Positions 12,401 through 24,307 of a stretch of 64,000 nucleotides of DNA are shown piece by piece; position 1 is the stretch's first letter, and every line of letters starts with the position of its first letter. The DNA lies in the NCBI GenBank assembly GCA_035041965.1, contig JAPYMA010000520.1, positions 241,778 to 305,777 on the forward strand, given 5' to 3'. Origin of the DNA: Anisakis pegreffii (Eukaryota; Nematoda; Chromadorea; Rhabditida; Anisakidae). The position numbers were made by a program, and so were the translations under genes. The notes under the pieces are model-generated. The model saw only the letters and a list, made by a program, of their open reading frames with translations, searched no databases and was not told where the DNA came from.

Positions 12401-15400
12401 ATAGGTTTGACCATTTATTGAATTAATGATTGAGATAACTCTGATGGAAATGTTTCGCTAATTAATTTGCATGTAGCAATGTGTCATTTGAATCGACTTC
12501 AATGGAGTCAGTCACTCACTCTTTGCGGATAGAATTCAAATAAGTTTGAAACACATGAGTCAAATGAGTCATTTCAATGAAGCAAATACGCCTTTTGTTG
12601 TTGAAGGTTGTTGACATTCACATCGATGCTGCCGACAATTTCTTACCGATACTTATGTGTAAATAACACGCTCGTTTAACAGAATGCGACACCGTTCACA
12701 TTTGCCATCGTTTTCGAAAATGAATGCCACTACAGCTCGCAGTAGCGGATTATTTTTTTATTTAGGGAATTCTATTTCCCGAAATTCAGCAAAGCGTGGT
12801 AAATCATTCGCAGGTGCAAATTAGTGTTCGTCGGGGAACGAGGTCCCCGTCGGGGACCCCGGCGGGGAACGCGGGGAGCACTCCCCCGCGCAATTTGCTC
12901 CCCGACTTTTTGCGGGGATCCTCCCCCCGTCCACTTTCGCTCCCCGTCCTCCCCGTCGGGAAGGACGGGGAGCGCGAACATTTAATAGAAAATGGTGAAA
13001 GACCGCTGCAACACTTTCAATATTTTATCTTGTTTTTTGTTTTGAAATGTGAGTATAAGGTGCACTTGAAAGAAAACTACTTAAAAAAAGAAGAAAAATC
13101 TTTAAAAATTTGAAATTTTGCTTAAAAAATTGAGCAGAAATGCTCCCCGTTCTCCCGGAACGCGGGGAGCGGTCATTCCCCGACGGGTCCCCCCTCGCAA
13201 TTTGCTCCCCGACTTTTTCGCGGGGACCTCCCGCTCGTTCAATTTTCTCCTCGCGGGGACCCCCCCGCGCAATTTGCTCCCCGACTTTTTTGTGGGGACT
13301 CGCTCCCGCCGCCTAAGTTACTCCTCGCGGGGACCCCCCCCCCGTGCAAAAAATTGCTCCCCGACGAACACTAGTGCAAATAGAAGAGGAAGTATCCTTC
13401 TGTAAATGAGCACTTTATTATGAGGAGTGAAATCTGAAATATTTTATGGCGATCCGCAATTCGATGATTCTTTTCGCCAGAATTGTGCTTTTTCTTCAAG
13501 CACGCAAATTCTACTTTTGCATGGTGTCGACTTGAATATTCTTCTGCGAAATCCTTCCAACGTCGATTCATTGAAATTTCGGTCCTCATTTTCAAGTAAC
13601 TTCGAACAACGATTCATGCACATCAATACGAATAACGTTCTCCTCTAATGAGCACGATCACACAGTTTCCTTGTATGCACAAAAAATCAAACTGTCAATG
13701 ATTATTGTCAAACTGCTCAAAAACAATTGATTTAATCATGAATGCGATCATTTTGTGCGTTCTATTCATCGCCTCAACATAAATAGCAGCTCTGCGATCA
13801 TGTTGTTCAAGCTCTTGTTCCTTAAATAGTTAGGACATTTATTCCTTGTAAGATGGGATTCCTTAGATTTTCAAATATTGGTGGAGTCCTCCCCAAATAC
13901 GGCGGCCATTGTTATCATAGATGTAATATAAAATCCACTGACGTGAATGATAAGTTATGCATTAAAATTTTATTTTGTTATTGTCGTCAAGAGTTGCTTT
14001 CATGAATGCATGTATGATGCTGTATTACACTAGTTGACGTGTTGCTTTGAGGGTTACGCAAAAACAATTAAACATTCGCTACATTTTCGTGAAACACCTT
14101 GTTCATGATTCGTCCTATAGAAAGAATTCAAATTTCCGCCCATAAATTTTTCGTTGAGAACAAATTGCGATGAAGCTTTTTTGAATGGTACCGGTGTTCA
14201 TTTGTCCAGTCGCATAGGTCATATCCTTATTCATCATCTAATCGTATTTCAACATCAATGCGCAATTTCAATTAGCAAATTTTAATTGTGCTCTGTATTT
14301 AATGAGTTTGAATGATAAATGATTCATTTATAATGAAGAACGTTCCGAAGCTGTAAATAACAGTGAACTTTAACGATTCGTTGAAGCACTTTTAGGCCGG
14401 AGCAAGATTGTTTTATTATTCTTTTGCTATCATCACTATAAAAATGGCCAATGCATCTAGTGGGTTTTTAGTTTATTTAGAGACTTTTCCTCTGATTTCC
14501 ATGTTACACTTGTAGTTATTGCTCAGTTCATCTGTGTGATGACCACCAGTTGAAAATTGAGCATTTTATGTTATCGTCAGCATTTCGCGTTGTCCAATAG
14601 GTTGAGATTGCTTATCAGTTGTGTGCTTATTCACGAGGATTTCTTTTTTAGATGCTTTGAGTGGCGGTTTTCGCATAGACACTAATTTATTTACGACTCA
14701 GAATCGTACTCGTCAGTAAATTAGTGTCATACGAACACTTATGGTTTTTAGAAACTAACACTCAGTTAAAAGTTAAAAGATATTAGCACTCATTCACGAA
14801 TGAACGACTAGTGAGTTAATGGCTTGAATTGTGTGAATTGTTCTCACACATTTCGTAGACATCAAATGATATTTCAACTGATCGGTTGAAATGTTGACTA
14901 CAGACGAATGAAGAAATGTGTTGACATTCAAAACTCTAATGTAATATTTCCGATGGATTTGTGCGAATTAATCACAGACGAGTGAAGAGGACACTCGTCA
15001 TTAAAATCAAAACTGAAAATCCGTCTTCTCTTTTAAAACCAATCAGATATGTTCGATTGAGTGACGGACGGCGAACACGATTCAGGGAACAAAATATTAG
15101 TACCGATGAAGGGCAGTCAAGTTGCGGTTTGCACACCTCATCCATTCCAAAGGATCATGACATGACGCTCCTAAACCAAACTAACTTTTGAGAAAATTAT
15201 ATAAAACGAACAAATACATTCTAACTACCTAAAACTGCAGTTAAGCTTGGAGGAAACTCATCCGATACAAGCAATAATCTTGTTCGTAAGCACCAATTTA
15301 TAAGTAAACAAGTTTTATTTTTATAAGTTAGGTAAACGCTAATTTATAAGTTTTTATGAGTAAACAAGTTTTAGTTTTATAAGTGAAATTTATTGGTAAA

Positions 15401-18400
15401 CAAGCAGTTACAACCATGAATTACAACTTAACTGCTGTTCGTTTTATATAATCAGTACTAAATATGGAAATAATCAATACTGAAGATTCGCAAGAGCTCA
15501 ACTTGCTTTCATTCTAAAGTGTACTTGCAGTCTAATGTAGTAGTGAGTTCTCTATTCCAGTTAAACTGTTCTATTCCTGTTCTTTTCCAAGGAATAGAAT
15601 AGAACAGTTCGCAAACGAGGATAGCACAGAATAGAGCCGTTTTTGAGCTCAAAAGAATAGAATAGAACAGTTCTCAGTAAAGAGATGCGAGAATAGAATA
15701 GAACATTCATCAAAAAATGGACGGTATAGAACAGAATAGAGCCATTTTCGAGCGGGCTAGAACAGAATAGAACAGTTTTCAAAAACGTGGTATCGAGACA
15801 TCAATTAATGAGACAGTCGAGAGAAGAGGTAGGGTTCGTATTCAAATTTTAAGTATCACTTTTGAGAGGTTTTCATTCTCATATCGGAATGTGTGAGTAA
15901 CGCTACATCTGTAAAGGTTTTTCCCGTGTCAGGTGGGAGGTTCTGCGAGGATTGGATTAATTCTAGACGATATTTGTCATTTGGTATCTCTAGAGGATCT
16001 GAAAGCATAAGTCAGGGTTCCGTATATTTGTTGAAAAGTTTATTCGAAGCAAAAATGAACCTCTGCAAAGTATACTGCTTGGCTGAGAGATGAATTACTC
16101 ATACAACTGAACAGCGATTCCAGTAGCAACTGAACGTAATGTTCGCTGAACATAATCTCTAGAAAGCATACTTATGAATAGGTCAAGTGCTTGCCGTCGA
16201 AGCGCCCTGATCGACTGTGAACTAGAGTCAGGCATATGATGAAGAATTCCAAAGGAATTATCAGGCTAACTTTCTCTGTATCGTTGTTACGGTCGTATGG
16301 TATTGAATTACGATGTTTTGATATGTGACTGTTTTCTTGGGTTCAGAAAACCAATAGGCAAGTACATATATCCGCTGACAGTTACAGTCCTATGTTAGAT
16401 GAAACAGAACGATTTATTGTCAATTGATTGTTGCCTGCTTTTATACTCTTCTTATTCGATGTAGTTTTGCGTGAGTGCTCCACAAACGGATGCGTTTGTA
16501 TCAGTGGTGTGTTAATACGGCACCTCGTAATTCACATTCCATCAACCTATTCTCCTCAGATGACATTAATTTTATTAGGCACATACATTTAGTTTTGGAT
16601 GTTTTTCATTGCTTTCGTCATGAATTCATACCAAAATGAATTTATTCTTGAGCATATGATGAAAATTTCAGCCGAAGCTTTGTTGTTATCGGGACAACAC
16701 TAAATCTTGACGGATTACGCAAATCATTTTTCATGCCTTCATTTTTTTCCGGTTGCCTTCCCTTCCGGGTTTATATATACTCAACTCTAATTAGTGTGAT
16801 GCACTGTGCAGATCTATTCTCTTTATGCGTTGAAATAGCAATATGTTTCTTTTTTTCATTTCATTAGTCTGCTATCTTCTATGAACATTTCGCGATAAAC
16901 ATTTTATTAATCTCTTCCAAAAGCATTTGATTCCTCTTTTTTATGCATTAAAAATGAAAACGGTTAATGTTAATCGAATGCCTAAATGAAACAGAAAACA
17001 ATTACACTTTTCTATTCATCTTGCTTTGCTCATTACTATTGCTTACAATAATTACAGATAGGATGAAATCATGTAATGGTGTTTTTCGTCGATGAATGAA
17101 AATCGCTCATTGAATTTTTGCACCCTCGTAAAGTCATTTTTGACTCATGAAAACCATTTTGTTGACTGAAAACTCTTTTCTTCCTTCCTTGTTCGCATAT
17201 TAAACATTGTACGATTAAAAATTTTAGTATTTTTCCGGGTGTATTCAGTAATGAAATTCATTCGATGTTGGGTACAAAAATTCACCGCAAAATTGATAAT
17301 CATTTAGTTGTTTGCTTTGAGTTGGCTCATATGAACGCCTCACGGAAATAACAATTCGTCAAAGCGAAAGAAGAGCCTCTCAGTTTCGAGAAGCTTCTCA
17401 ATCTGTAGGTTGATTTTAATGAGCGCTTCTGTTCGGTGCGTCCATCCGAAGGGATGTGCTCGCTAAGAGCTTCTGAATACTTCCTCATTAGTAACTGATG
17501 TCCACTCAAGACTACGATTGCAGTTGAAACGAGCAGTTTGTCGGTAAACAACAAACACAAATACATTTCAATGTAACGTTCCATTTGGATAAACGATCGC
17601 TGTGGAGTCTAAGTTTCAGACTTATCAATGATCTCAGTGTATCAAAAAGGAACTGTGTCCGATCATCGATAAGCCATACAAGTTCACAATCATATTCATT
17701 ACTCAAGTCATCTTCAGGACGTTGACAGTGAACAATTTCAACAAAAAACTAAACTGAAGACATGAGGAACTGCATAAATACACTGTATTATATTCATGAG
17801 CAAATGTTTGAAAGGCATAATTTTTTGCTGAGTAATCCGAATTTTGGTCAATAAGGTTGTTTCTTCAGTAGACGCATTCTGAAAAGTGTATCATTAATAG
17901 CGTGGTTGTCAGCTAAGAATAATTGCATGGACAGCAATTATTTGATTGTTCGCAAATCAAAATCAATGATTTGTAATCACGAAGCTAACCTTCGTTCAGA
18001 CGACATGCGACTTGTTTTGACTGCAAATATAATAAAAAACAACAGCAATTGAAACAAATGGATGTCACAATATGAATGCTAATTTCGAAAATAATAAGTT
18101 ATTATCGATATCGCTCTGTTATTAGTTTCACGCCTCTTGTCTCATTGTTAACTTTGTTTACGAAGCTTAAAATCCGTATCATTTCTCACGAACGACCGAA
18201 CACGGTTTATGTGTTCATTGCTTCGTCAGTAATGCTGAGCGATTGAACCATATTCTCATTTTCGTTTTATTCATAATGGTTAAAGGGACTTACAGAGTCT
18301 GACTATTTGAAAAAGTTACCACGCCTAAGGTAGAGCATTAAACTGCATGGCTGATGGGCATAATTTTATTTTTCCACATCCAAATAGTATCCAGGAAATG

Positions 18401-21400
18401 ACGAGTAAACTTACTCGCGATTACCAGCTGCTTCTAGGAGCCATACGTTGATATGAAACTTATTTCATGAGAGGAAACTATCTATCATCAAGAGGAACTG
18501 CATTCGAAATTTCATGGTCACACACATGTATGAATAACACGTCCATGCATGTTTACTTTACTAGTGAAGTGAATATTTGTTTGAAGCAATTAATGAAAGA
18601 CAAACAATTACTGAAAGCATTCAGTTTGCTTCCCATTCCCATGGTTTATTTTTCTGCATGCTTCTTCAAATGATAGAGTAGCAAGTGGATCTGCTTCCGA
18701 ATACGTCAAAAGCCCATTAAAAAATTCGTTCACTGATGACAAACAAATCATCTTGTGATTGTTTCATTCGAATGTTCATTCTTATTTTTGCGACACTTTT
18801 TCACATCACCGTAAGCAGTGCTAAAGAATCATATCCAGGTAAAAACATTGTCTGTAAGTTAATTACAATGCGAAATGAACTGAAAAAAATAAATTCACTG
18901 TTGAAAAATAACACTGAAACATGCTTTTTTGTCATTATACAAACTGAATGCATGATCATTCAGTTAGTAGTAGTTATAGTAGAATAAGAAGATGAACTTT
19001 CTGCTGAGAAAAGTCAAGGATTATTGTGCATACTCGAAAAGCTTACTAACTCATTTTCATCACATCCAGCAAAAGATTTCTCTAATGTTTTTTAATCGCT
19101 TAACCATCTTCAAGCATCACTGATCCTTAATAATACTAAATTATTCTCAGCGAACTGTTGAAAGCACCACAAGGGCTCTTCTGGAACGAAAATGTGGTTT
19201 TGAGCGAGGGGATTATTCTGCCATGACATTAAAGTCTGTCTAATCCAAATCGTTGTTATTAGTTTCTTTCATGAAATGATCACAAGAGTGAGAGACATTC
19301 ACTGAATGTGATAGGAGAAGCCTATCCAATAAATAATAGCACGAAAAATTCATCGACCATGCAAGGGACATGTGCTGTTCATTGAACACTGAGCAGTATC
19401 TTAAAGTTATAGCTACTGATATCTATCTCTATACCACCTTTTCGAAAACTGTTTTGTTCTGCTCCTAAATGACTATTCTAATCAATCCTGTACGTTCCTC
19501 GTTTCAAAACTGTTCTATTCTATTCTGTTCTATTCTATTCTGCCCGCCTAAACTATGCTATACTGTTCCAAACCGTTCTGTTTTGTTCCCTCAATCAGAA
19601 GATTGATACGATAAAACTTGTGGTAATTAGGGTTGGAAACGGTTGGTTTTTTGGCGTTTTCAGTGCAAAATGGAGATTTTTTTCGGGTTCAAGAAGATTT
19701 TCTACACAGACAGTTGACAGCTTTTGGTCGTAAAGAGCGAAGGAAAACGGAGGGGTTCGGGCTCTGGAACTTTTATTGGAGGCGTAAAATGTGAACAATT
19801 TCTGTGATGGATTGCTCCTAGAGTTTAGAGTACGACCAACATTTGAAATTAGGGTGTTCATTTGGTAACGCAGTTGCATCCTTTAGGTGTTTCATGAGGG
19901 AATTCGTCAAGAATGCAGTATCTCACTGCATTCTTCACAAAGAACCGTTCAAAGAACAATCAAAATCTTTTAAAAACTGTTCTATTCTAATCTTTTGGGC
20001 TCAAAAACGGCTCCATTCTATTCTATTCTGTGCGTTCCTCGTTTAGGAACTGTTCTATTCTATTCTTTGGAATAGAAAAGGAACAGAATAGTTTGACTAG
20101 AATAGAGAAATCACTACTCATTCCTGCTATCAAGTTATAAATACTGATTTCAGCTTTACGCGGCACTATTCCTGGTTGGTTTGTGTGGTAACGTATCGGT
20201 GATAACGTTGATACGTCACGTTCATGCGGCGATTCCATACGATAATACAATGATATTCGTATTGTTCTTGTGCTGCGTTGATTTGGCATCTGTGATACCG
20301 TTGCCGATGGCCATTGTGGACCAGTTGCTGGGTTTTTGGATGTTTGGTACGGTGTGCTGTAAAATATATCGGACATTAGAGCATGTTGGACGGGCCTTAT
20401 CAACTTTCGTGTTGGCAACGATGGCCTTTGATCGATTCCACAGGGTTTGGTATCCCCATCGAAAAACAAGGTGACATTTATCGAATCGTATAGCTTCTCA
20501 GCACTAACTTAAAATCAACCATAGCAAGTACAGCTGAATGGTCAATTTAGAGACACACTTGACTGTGGTTTAATGTCTCTTTACTATTTCCATTCCAAGA
20601 GTCAACACTTTTGTAACGACTTTTCGGTCATCTTTCGGTCAATCTTATGCAACAGTGGAGAGAATTTTCATTGGATGCTAATGAGTATTACTAATTACGA
20701 GAGAAGAGTTGACGAGATTTCTGAAATTCGCATCCGTCCTTAGCTCAGCCAGAACAATCGTAACAAATGTAATTGTATGTCAAATTGTACTGCTTATTGT
20801 GAAATCAAATTTTTTTCCAATTTTTTATCAAAAGAGTACATTTTCAATCGAAATGTCGAATAGAAGTTGACATTTGATATTACTTGCAAATTATACTAAA
20901 CTAACTTCCTTTCTCAACGACAACGTCACTGTTTTTTCCCTGATAGTGTTAGCATCTCAGTTGATGATAGTAAGCTAAATGCATAATTTTTTAATTTTCA
21001 TCCTGATGATGATCGTTCAATTATGCAGAGAGTCTCTCTTGCGAATACACTCATCGCTCAGAAAACATCACTTACGGATTAAATGAAGTGATTAAAATGA
21101 TTTCAAATGCACTCATGAAAAAAGAAGCAAAGGTGAATGATAAACAGCTTTCATTTGATAGCGAAGGAGCGATTATGACGTGCAAATGCAGTGAGCCGTA
21201 AGTGCGAAATGCACGCATCGTTAAACGCTTGAATGTTTGAGATACAAAGTTCCCACTTTTTTATGCATAATCTTTTAAAAAGCATTCAAAGTATGCGTCT
21301 CTGAAGACGAATTCTCTCGGGAAAGTGAATGTAAATTCGAAATCGGGACTAAAAATGGAACTGAACTCCATTAAAAACATCCTTTTGAAATTTGTCCGCA

Positions 21401-24307
21401 GTGTACCACCACTTCACTCTTCAACAATAGCGCCTTATTCTTAGTATTCATTCATAAACAAAACAGATATCACTTGCGCTCACACGCGCTATCTCAGTCT
21501 GATCGAGCATTTCTTTCAATTTAGGATATTAGCTGAACTAAGTACTCTAGAATCCTGCTCTCCATCATCGAAAGCAGCTTTTATTCAGGTTAAATTGCTG
21601 AAGTATTTAGGTTCATGAAATTACACCGATGCATGCTAGTGTTCGAACTGTTCCCTTTTTCTGAGCGATGTGTTCTGACATTCGTTGAGCGATCGCCCAT
21701 TCCGCATGAAATGAAGCAGAGACGGATTATTCTACTTGATTATCAAGTGTCCGAAAGAAATGAGCTAGCAGCTAGCATTATGGCGTTGTGTTTTCGCACG
21801 TATACGCACTTATTTGAAAGGATAACAGTATGAATTGCCTATAATGATTCTAAAGTTTCAGTCCTTCGAGTGACTACGACTAAAAAGCATTGTGTTTCGA
21901 AGCAAATATGTAGTAGGACGGGCGGATTTTGCTGAAAATCACTTTAATTTTTTTGACTCGTTGACATATATCGCAGTAACTCAGAGCATGTGATTTTTTA
22001 CACTAATACTGTAGGTTTGTTGCGATACTTGAGTGTTTGTGATCAGCTAAATGATCTAGATTCTATGCTTATACAGAGTACATTCTATTACAATACCAAT
22101 ATTCAATGCCATTTTCGAATTGAATTGCAGTCTTCAAAGACTGTCGTTGCAAAATCAATGAATATAGCAGTCGTATTTAACATGTGCAGATTACAGTCAT
22201 CATTTTCATTTTGTTTGGTGTTTGAAAGAGTGAGTATTTGAAGGAATAACAACACATCACACTAAATATATCCTAATTATTTAATTAGTGTTTCTAAGAA
22301 CCTGAGCATTGCTTCGACTCGAAATAAAAGTTCGTTGAAAACCTATCAACATCTCAAAAGATAGGCAATTCGAATCCACAGCTTCTTCGCATGCAAAATA
22401 ATGGCTGTTGAGAATATTCAATGTGAAATTCAATTATTTTTTGATCAGAGTGCAAGTTCATTCAACTTTTGCATGGGGAAATATGCAAACAAGCGCTTAT
22501 TTTTAACACAGCTGAAGAATAGTGGTAGAGGACGAGCGTTTTACAGCGGGGATGAATCGCTTTGCATTTCTGAAGTATCGGTTGACGAACTGTTGATTCT
22601 GTTGAAAATTGCTGGCAATCGATAATGTACTGGTTGGAAAATAAGCTATGTTCATTGTTCATTCAGAACAGTGACGTTGTGCTAAGATGCCGACTTGAAC
22701 ATTTCCATGCTCGACATGATCATTAGACGGCTCATTGCATGTTGTCCAAAAACAAACTCAACTATAGAAAGTTCGACTATGTAAAGCAATAATGCTAACA
22801 GTAGCTAAACCTGTTACTACGCTAACAATTGCAATAAAGGCGAATGATAACAACAGAAGTAATAATTTTTAGAATGATAATGTTTGCTATAATCAGTGCT
22901 AAGTACAATGAAAATGTTTGTTTTCAGTCGATCGTCTGTATTTATTTGTCTTATTACGCTAACTCTCGCAACATTCCTGCTTCTTTCACCGATCATTATC
23001 AACACGTTCGCCGAAGAGATCGTTCTCAAAGAGGTTTGTCAATCTAGAAAATACTTTCCATAATAATGCATCCATTTCATGAATCCATCCGCATAGCGAC
23101 TATTGATCAGTCAGATAAGTTCCACTAATTAACAAAGAATCACATCCGGAGATCTTCCGTCAAATCAATGAATTTGAAAGCAGTTTTTAGCTTCGCGATA
23201 TACTCTTGCGATGCTTGTTATTCAGTGCATCCATCCCATCCCTTGTCAGTCTTGTCGTTATGCAAACCTTATTATTCAAAAATTTTGATTCCTCACTATG
23301 TGAAATATGATGACTGAAATGTTATTCATGACGAAGGCAAATTAAAATTAAGCAATTAGACGACTCGTCGCAGGTCAATCGAAAGTACAATAATGAAATG
23401 TTCGCTAATTGCAGATTCACCTAGAGAGTCCTGACCGTTTGGTTCGAGTTCGAATCTTCAAATGTATCGACAATATTGAAGGAGATTTATTCACAGCATT
23501 TATTCTTTACATGTTCGTACTTGGCTTCGCTATACCAGTCTTTCTAATCGTGTTATTTTATGCATTACTCGTTAGACGGCTCGTTACACGTTCCCGTTCC
23601 ATCCCCGCATCACAGGTACTTTCAGTTATGGTTTAATTGGTACAGCTCATCTGTTCGTTCTCAGTGTCTTTATTTGCTACTATCTGTTTGAATAGTCGGT
23701 CGAAAGTGCAATAATTTTCGTGTTTGACTTCTTATTCATTGATCGATCATTTTTTGTCACTCAAATCAGCCACTTTATAAATGCGTTATGCTCATAGTTT
23801 ATCTGAACCCATTTGAACATTCTTAAGACAAGCATACCAACAAATTCGTCATAAAGCTAACTGAATCCAAAATTAAAGACTGATGATCTCTGAAATCAGC
23901 CACTTTCCGTTGACTGTTTTACAATACAGACTACGATTAATCCTCATAAACATTCCCGACAACTGTATGGAGCGTCGAAAGAAAGAGCGGTCATTATGGT
24001 ATTCATCTAGATTGCACGTCTACATCAGTGCTGATAACATATCAATGAGGTTGAGTCGTTTCAGGTACCCGTGAATAGAATTGCTATCTACACGATGGCG
24101 ATATCAGTGTTCTTTGTGGTTTGTTGGAGTCCATATTGGATCGCAACGCTTTACGGTTTGTATCGTTCCAAACAACCACATCCTCAAGCATCAACTACAT
24201 TCATCTACGTCATGTACGGTATCCATGCACTGCCCTATGTCAATTCAGCAAGCAACTGGTTGCTATACGGTATTTATTTTGTTGAATCTGCAAAAAGTGC
24301 CTCTTAG
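9114..24307 (+). CDS. Rhodopsin-class peptide G protein-coupled receptor (five exons)
   Basis: Predicted seven-transmembrane receptor of about 408 aa: 9114-9473, 20154-20470, 22928-23033, 23415-23615 and 24065-24307. Every junction keeps the frame. Residue 133 is the Asn of the TM1 GN motif and D163 the TM2 aspartate. TM3 starts at the paired Cys in VCCKI and ends in D-R-F (213-215), a DRY variant. TM4 lacks the usual Trp. Extracellular loop 2 has a Cys (FKCIDN), TM5 its Pro, TM6 the CWSPYW motif, and TM7 ends NWLLY where most receptors have NPxxY. The 120-residue N-terminus has two N-glycosylation sequons (NDT, NWS). This pattern fits neuropeptide receptors acting at the neuronal or muscle plasma membrane; the ligand cannot be read from sequence. 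Intron 1 is 10.7 kb. The true start and the short C-terminal tail are uncertain. Confidence 0.85.
10007..10096. repeat. 90-nt hairpin (38-nt arms, 14-nt loop) in GPCR intron 1
   Basis: The arms 10007-10044 and 10059-10096 pair over their full length without gaps. The inner 18 bp (GCCTGCAGCTCCTCAACA) are perfect and the outer 20 bp have 5 mismatches, several of which become G-U pairs in RNA. Size and shape suit a microRNA precursor, but also a small foldback transposon. Pairing seems to continue weakly beyond the arms, which leans slightly towards a transposon. Confidence 0.6.
10768..10866 (+). repeat. Dispersed repeat, about 100 bp (copy 1 of 2)
   Basis: Shares with 32546-32645, in direct orientation, an identical 22-nt core (ATCATCTGTC through ATGAAATCC) and similar flanks including CAGAGGTTTT. 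Probably fragments of an old interspersed element. Confidence 0.6.
10867..12821. other. Intron sequence with small inverted repeats
   Basis: No coding exon recognised. Two short perfect hairpins occur: ACAATATTTTG arms with an 8-nt loop (about 11577-11606) and an ACGTGTTAT hairpin near 11791-11819. Both are short enough to arise by chance in AT-rich DNA. Confidence 0.4.
12822..13373. mobile_element. hAT-like GC-rich MITE (copy B1) with perfect 8-bp TSD
   Basis: A 552-bp element is bounded by the inverted termini TAGTGTTCGTCGGGGA and TCCCCGACGAACACTA. It is flanked by a perfect 8-bp duplication GTGCAAAT (12814-12821 and 13374-13381). Its interior is far more GC-rich than its surroundings, with many CGGGGA/TCCCCG units and repeats of a CAATTTGCTCCCCGACTTTTT-like phrase. 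There is no transposase frame. The 8-bp duplication and TAGTG ends indicate a non-autonomous hAT-type transposon. Open frames across it are composition artefacts. A relative is at 49818-51007. Confidence 0.88.
14678..14728. repeat. Inverted repeat, about 17-bp arms
   Basis: GACACTAATTTA on the left pairs with TAAATTAGTGTC on the right, with partly paired inner bases (ACGAC and GTCAG) and a loop of about 14 nt. No other feature is attached; it may be a small foldback element. Confidence 0.45.
15295..15404 (+). repeat. Degenerate tandem repeat of about 50 bp
   Basis: AATTTATAAGT is followed by a unit AAACAAGTTTTA-TTTTATAAGT, and the pair recurs with small indels starting at 15341; a further AAACAAG lies at the end. 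Non-coding. Confidence 0.5.
15541..15804 (+). mobile_element. GAATAGAACAG-rich repeat element, short copy
   Basis: Begins TAGTGAGTTCTCTATTCC and ends near GGTATCGAGACATC. The interior is a string of GAATAGAATAGAACAGTT units. Its reverse complement matches both ends of 19414-20116: the first 120 bp match 19980-20116 and the last 35 bp match 19414-19460. This short copy is therefore an internally deleted member of a family whose longer copy is about 700 bp. The ends are only weakly inverted-repeat-like and I could not fix a target-site duplication. Confidence 0.65.
15805..18735. other. Intron sequence, nothing recognised
   Basis: No exon, RNA gene or repeat pair recognised. The scattered open frames below 90 codons have neither splice context nor family resemblance. 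Confidence 0.4.
18736..18987 (+). CDS. Possible small secreted protein or first exon (weak)
   Basis: An 83-codon frame begins with 12 mixed residues, then a hydrophobic run ending in Ser-Ser-Ala (MFILIFATLFHITVSSA), which looks like a signal peptide with a cleavage site. A GTAAAA donor-like site follows at 18839, so only 18736-18838 may be exon. I found no matching downstream exon. It lies inside GPCR intron 1, on the same strand. Chance is a real alternative. Confidence 0.2.
   Translation: MTNKSSCDCFIRMFILIFATLFHITVSSAKESYPGKNIVCKLITMRNELKKINSLLKNNTETCFFVIIQTECMIIQLVVVIVE
19414..20116 (-). mobile_element. GAATAGAACAG-rich repeat element, long copy
   Basis: Inverted relative to 15541-15804, which matches its two outer parts. 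The middle (about 19600-19930) is absent from the short copy and includes GGGTTGGAAACGG at about 19628, a phrase that recurs at about 27502. The element ends with CACTACTCATTCC only 37 bp before GPCR exon 2 at 20154, so it borders the branch-point and acceptor region of that intron. Confidence 0.62.
20154..20470 (+). CDS. GPCR exon 2: TM1 to the D-R-F motif
   Basis: Acceptor TTTCAG at 20148-20153 and donor AG|GTGACA. It encodes the GN motif of TM1, the TM2 aspartate (VDLASVIPLP), the TM3 cysteines and FDRFHRV at the start of intracellular loop 2. It leaves phase 2. Confidence 0.92.
20471..22927. other. GPCR intron 2
   Basis: A 2.46-kb AT-rich intron between exons 2 and 3. I see no coding exon or repeat in it. 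Confidence 0.6.
22928..23033 (+). CDS. GPCR exon 3: TM4
   Basis: Acceptor TTTTCAG, donor GAG|GTTTGT. It completes the split Ser codon from exon 2 and encodes a hydrophobic TM4 ending LLLSPIIIN. The position usually held by Trp in TM4 is not Trp. Confidence 0.85.
23415..23615 (+). CDS. GPCR exon 4: extracellular loop 2 and TM5
   Basis: Acceptor ATTGCAG, donor CAG|GTACTT, phase 0 on both sides. It encodes the loop-2 cysteine (FKCIDN) and TM5 with its Pro and the FYALLVRRL cytoplasmic end, then a basic loop 3. Confidence 0.92.
24065..24307 (+). CDS. GPCR exon 5: TM6, TM7 and C-terminus
   Basis: Acceptor CGTTTCAG. It encodes TM6 with CWSPYW, and TM7 ending NSASNWLLYG. Read straight through, it stops at 24305-24307 after a 13-residue tail. 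A donor-like GTATTT right after TAC G would allow a very short intron of about 40 bp and other tails, so the last residues are uncertain. Confidence 0.85.
   Translation, partial: VPVNRIAIYTMAISVFFVVCWSPYWIATLYGLYRSKQPHPQASTTFIYVMYGIHALPYVNSASNWLLYGIYFVESAKSAS

Noticed and set aside
12772..13405. Pro/Arg/Gly-rich proteins on both strands
   Set aside because: These frames lie within the GC-rich MITE at 12822-13373; the repetitive translation comes from TCCCCG/CGGGGA units.
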